This document shows, in pieces, positions 5,785 to 6,912 of a DNA stretch of 6,912 bases. How positions within the stretch are numbered: the stretch's first letter is position 1; each line of letters begins with the position of its first letter. The position numbers and the translations under genes are program-made. The notes beneath the pieces were generated by a model. The model saw nothing but the letters and a program-made list of their open reading frames with translations, searched no databases and was not told the DNA's origin. Origin of the DNA: JBOHHM01 sp050725495 (GTDB lineage: Bacteria > Pseudomonadota > Gammaproteobacteria > Burkholderiales > Burkholderiaceae_C); the NCBI GenBank assembly GCA_050725495.1, contig JBOHHM010000112.1, positions 1 to 6,912 on the forward strand, written 5' to 3'.

Positions 5785-6557
5785 TGCGGTTCTCCCATGC
5801 GCTGCGCCACCCAGCGCTGCAGCCGCAGCGTGAGGGCGTTGACGGCAAAACCCGTCACACCAATCCAGAACAGCCAGGCCAGCATCAGGGCCGGGTCCAG
5901 GCTTTGCTGGGCGATCATCAGCGCATAGCCCATGCCGTGCGGGTTGGCCGCGATCTCCACTGTGACCGCGACCACGAGTGCAATTGCCACGCCCAGGCGC
6001 AGCGCCACGAACAGGCGCGGCACGATGGCCGGCAGCACGATGCTGGCAAAGCGTTTGAGCGGTGGCAGTTGCAGCGCCCAGGCCACTTCCAGCAGCCGTG
6101 GCTCGACCTGCTGCACTGCGGCCTGGGTCAGGATCAGCATGGGCCAGAAGCTGGCAAACGCGACCACGCCGACTTCCATGCGCAGCCCGAAACCGAACAC
6201 CAGCATGGCCAGCGGAATCAGCGCCACGGAGGGCACGGGCCGCAGCACCTCGATACTGAGAAAGCCGATGCGCGCAGCCCGGCGCGACAGCCCCAGCAGC
6301 GTGCCCAGCGCCAGCCCGAGCAGGCTGCCGATCAGCAAACCGAGCGCGGCACTGCCCAGGGTGAAGCCGGTGGCCGACAGCAGCGAGCCGTCGCCCACGG
6401 CGCCCAGCAGCGCACGCACGGCGGCGGTCGGCGCGGCGATGGCATCGCTGCCCCGGCCCACGGTGCGCGCCCAGGCTTCCAGCAGGCCGAGCAGCACCGC
6501 CGGGAACACGAGGGGGCGCAGTGCTGCGGCGAGGCCGCGAACGTGGGGGCGCTTCAT
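5781..6557 (-). CDS. ABC importer permease, SsuC/TauC type (first permease)
   Basis: Inner-membrane permease of 258 residues, second gene of the visible operon. After a basic N-terminus (MKRPHVRG) and a first span (about 14-30), hydrophobic segments occur near 62-90, 105-125, 129-149, 184-204 and 225-245. The EAA loop is at residues 157-176: EVAWALQLPPLKRFASIVLP, with the ALQLP core shared with the partner permease. EIAANPHGMGYALMIAQQ (201-218) matches the distal SsuC-like motif. Start ATG 6557 lies 1 nt after the ATPase stop, and its own stop overlaps the next permease start by 4 nt, so subunits are made in step. Together with the 4987-5784 product it should form the membrane channel energised by the adjacent ATPase. 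Confidence 0.92.
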   Translation of the reverse strand: MKRPHVRGLAAALRPLVFPAVLLGLLEAWARTVGRGSDAIAAPTAAVRALLGAVGDGSLLSATGFTLGSAALGLLIGSLLGLALGTLLGLSRRAARIGFLSIEVLRPVPSVALIPLAMLVFGFGLRMEVGVVAFASFWPMLILTQAAVQQVEPRLLEVAWALQLPPLKRFASIVLPAIVPRLFVALRLGVAIALVVAVTVEIAANPHGMGYALMIAQQSLDPALMLAWLFWIGVTGFAVNALTLRLQRWVAQRMGEPQ

Positions 6558-6558
6558 C

Positions 6559-6912
6559 CTAGTGGTGTCCCAGGTACTGGTAGAGCTCGCGGCGCAGGCG
6601 CAGGAACTCGGGATGCTCCTTGGTCGCGAGCTGGTTGCGCGGCTGCGCGATCGGCACCTCGATCATCGCGGCCAGGCTGGGTTTGGCCGCCGTGCCGGCA
6701 ATGTTGCGAAGAGCGATCACCCGGTCACCCAGGTAGATGGCTTCTTCCAGGTCATGCGTGACGAACATCACCGTCAGGCCCTGTACGCGCACCAGCCGGG
6801 CCAGCTCGTCCTGCAGGCTCTCGCGCGTCATCGCGTCGAGCGCGCCGAAGGGCTCATCCATCATCATCAGCTCGGGCTCTTGCGCGAGGCAGCGCGCGAT
6901 CTGCACGCGCTG
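6559..6912 (-). CDS. ABC transporter ATP-binding protein, SsuB/TauB type (C-terminal part)
   Basis: The last 117 residues of a cytoplasmic ABC ATPase; the frame is open to the window edge, so Walker A and the LSGGQ signature lie outside. Visible parts run in order: QRVQIARCLAQEPEL just after the signature, Walker B LMMMDEP with the catalytic Glu, D-loop FGALDA, the HisH-loop FVTHDLEEA, and a C-terminal tail ending RRELYQYLGHH. The THDLEEAIYLGDRVIAL pattern is typical of the nitrate/sulfonate/taurine importer group. The stop lies 1 nt before the first permease start. As the ATP hydrolysis subunit it would drive both permeases. An in-frame Met appears only by reading a GTG at 6906 as a start; this is an internal codon, not the real start. 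Confidence 0.94.
   Translation of the reverse strand, partial: QRVQIARCLAQEPELMMMDEPFGALDAMTRESLQDELARLVRVQGLTVMFVTHDLEEAIYLGDRVIALRNIAGTAAKPSLAAMIEVPIAQPRNQLATKEHPEFLRLRRELYQYLGHH

Noticed and set aside
5763..6761. 332-codon open frame on the plus strand
   Set aside because: It is antisense to the permease and ATPase genes, with a product rich in His, Gln, Gly and Arg and no domain. It is a shadow of coding on the other strand.

Overview
The window is GC-rich and densely coded. Every gene I can support lies on the minus strand, so transcription runs from high to low coordinates. GC-biased codon use, short intergenic gaps and the mix of protein families suggest a betaproteobacterium, most likely Burkholderiales/Comamonadaceae. 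That placement is an inference from style, not from a marker gene.

Layout in transcription order. (1) 6912 to 2821 is an apparent operon: the C-terminal part of an SsuB/TauB-type ABC ATPase (cut by the window edge), two different SsuC/TauC-type permeases, a metal-dependent cyclase-family hydrolase (PF04199 type) and a full-length fumarylacetoacetase. The genes are 1 to 23 nt apart or overlap. The grouping suggests uptake of a small organic anion, hydrolytic ring or amide opening, and C-C cleavage of a beta-diketo acid. The substrate-binding protein and any ring-cleaving dioxygenase (for example hmgA) are not in view. (2) 2794 to 1365 is a small TetR-controlled unit: a TetR/AcrR-type repressor, an unannotated 37-residue membrane-type small protein, and an alpha/beta hydrolase that has lost its N-terminal part. 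Two 18-bp palindromes with the same half-sites, TTNGCAC-N4-GTGCNAA, sit in the repressor's own promoter and next to the -10 box of the small-protein promoter. This predicts autorepression plus control of the downstream unit. (3) 1259 to 1 is a nearly complete NCS2 nucleobase symporter, closest to RutG, with its C-terminus outside the window.

No tRNA, rRNA, CRISPR, insertion sequence, phage gene or convincing intrinsic terminator was seen. There is no gene-free stretch longer than about 110 bases. Most of the window is ordinary metabolism and transport. The parts worth a second look are the matched operators with the overlooked small protein, the damaged hydrolase, and the unusual transporter-cyclase-fumarylacetoacetase grouping.
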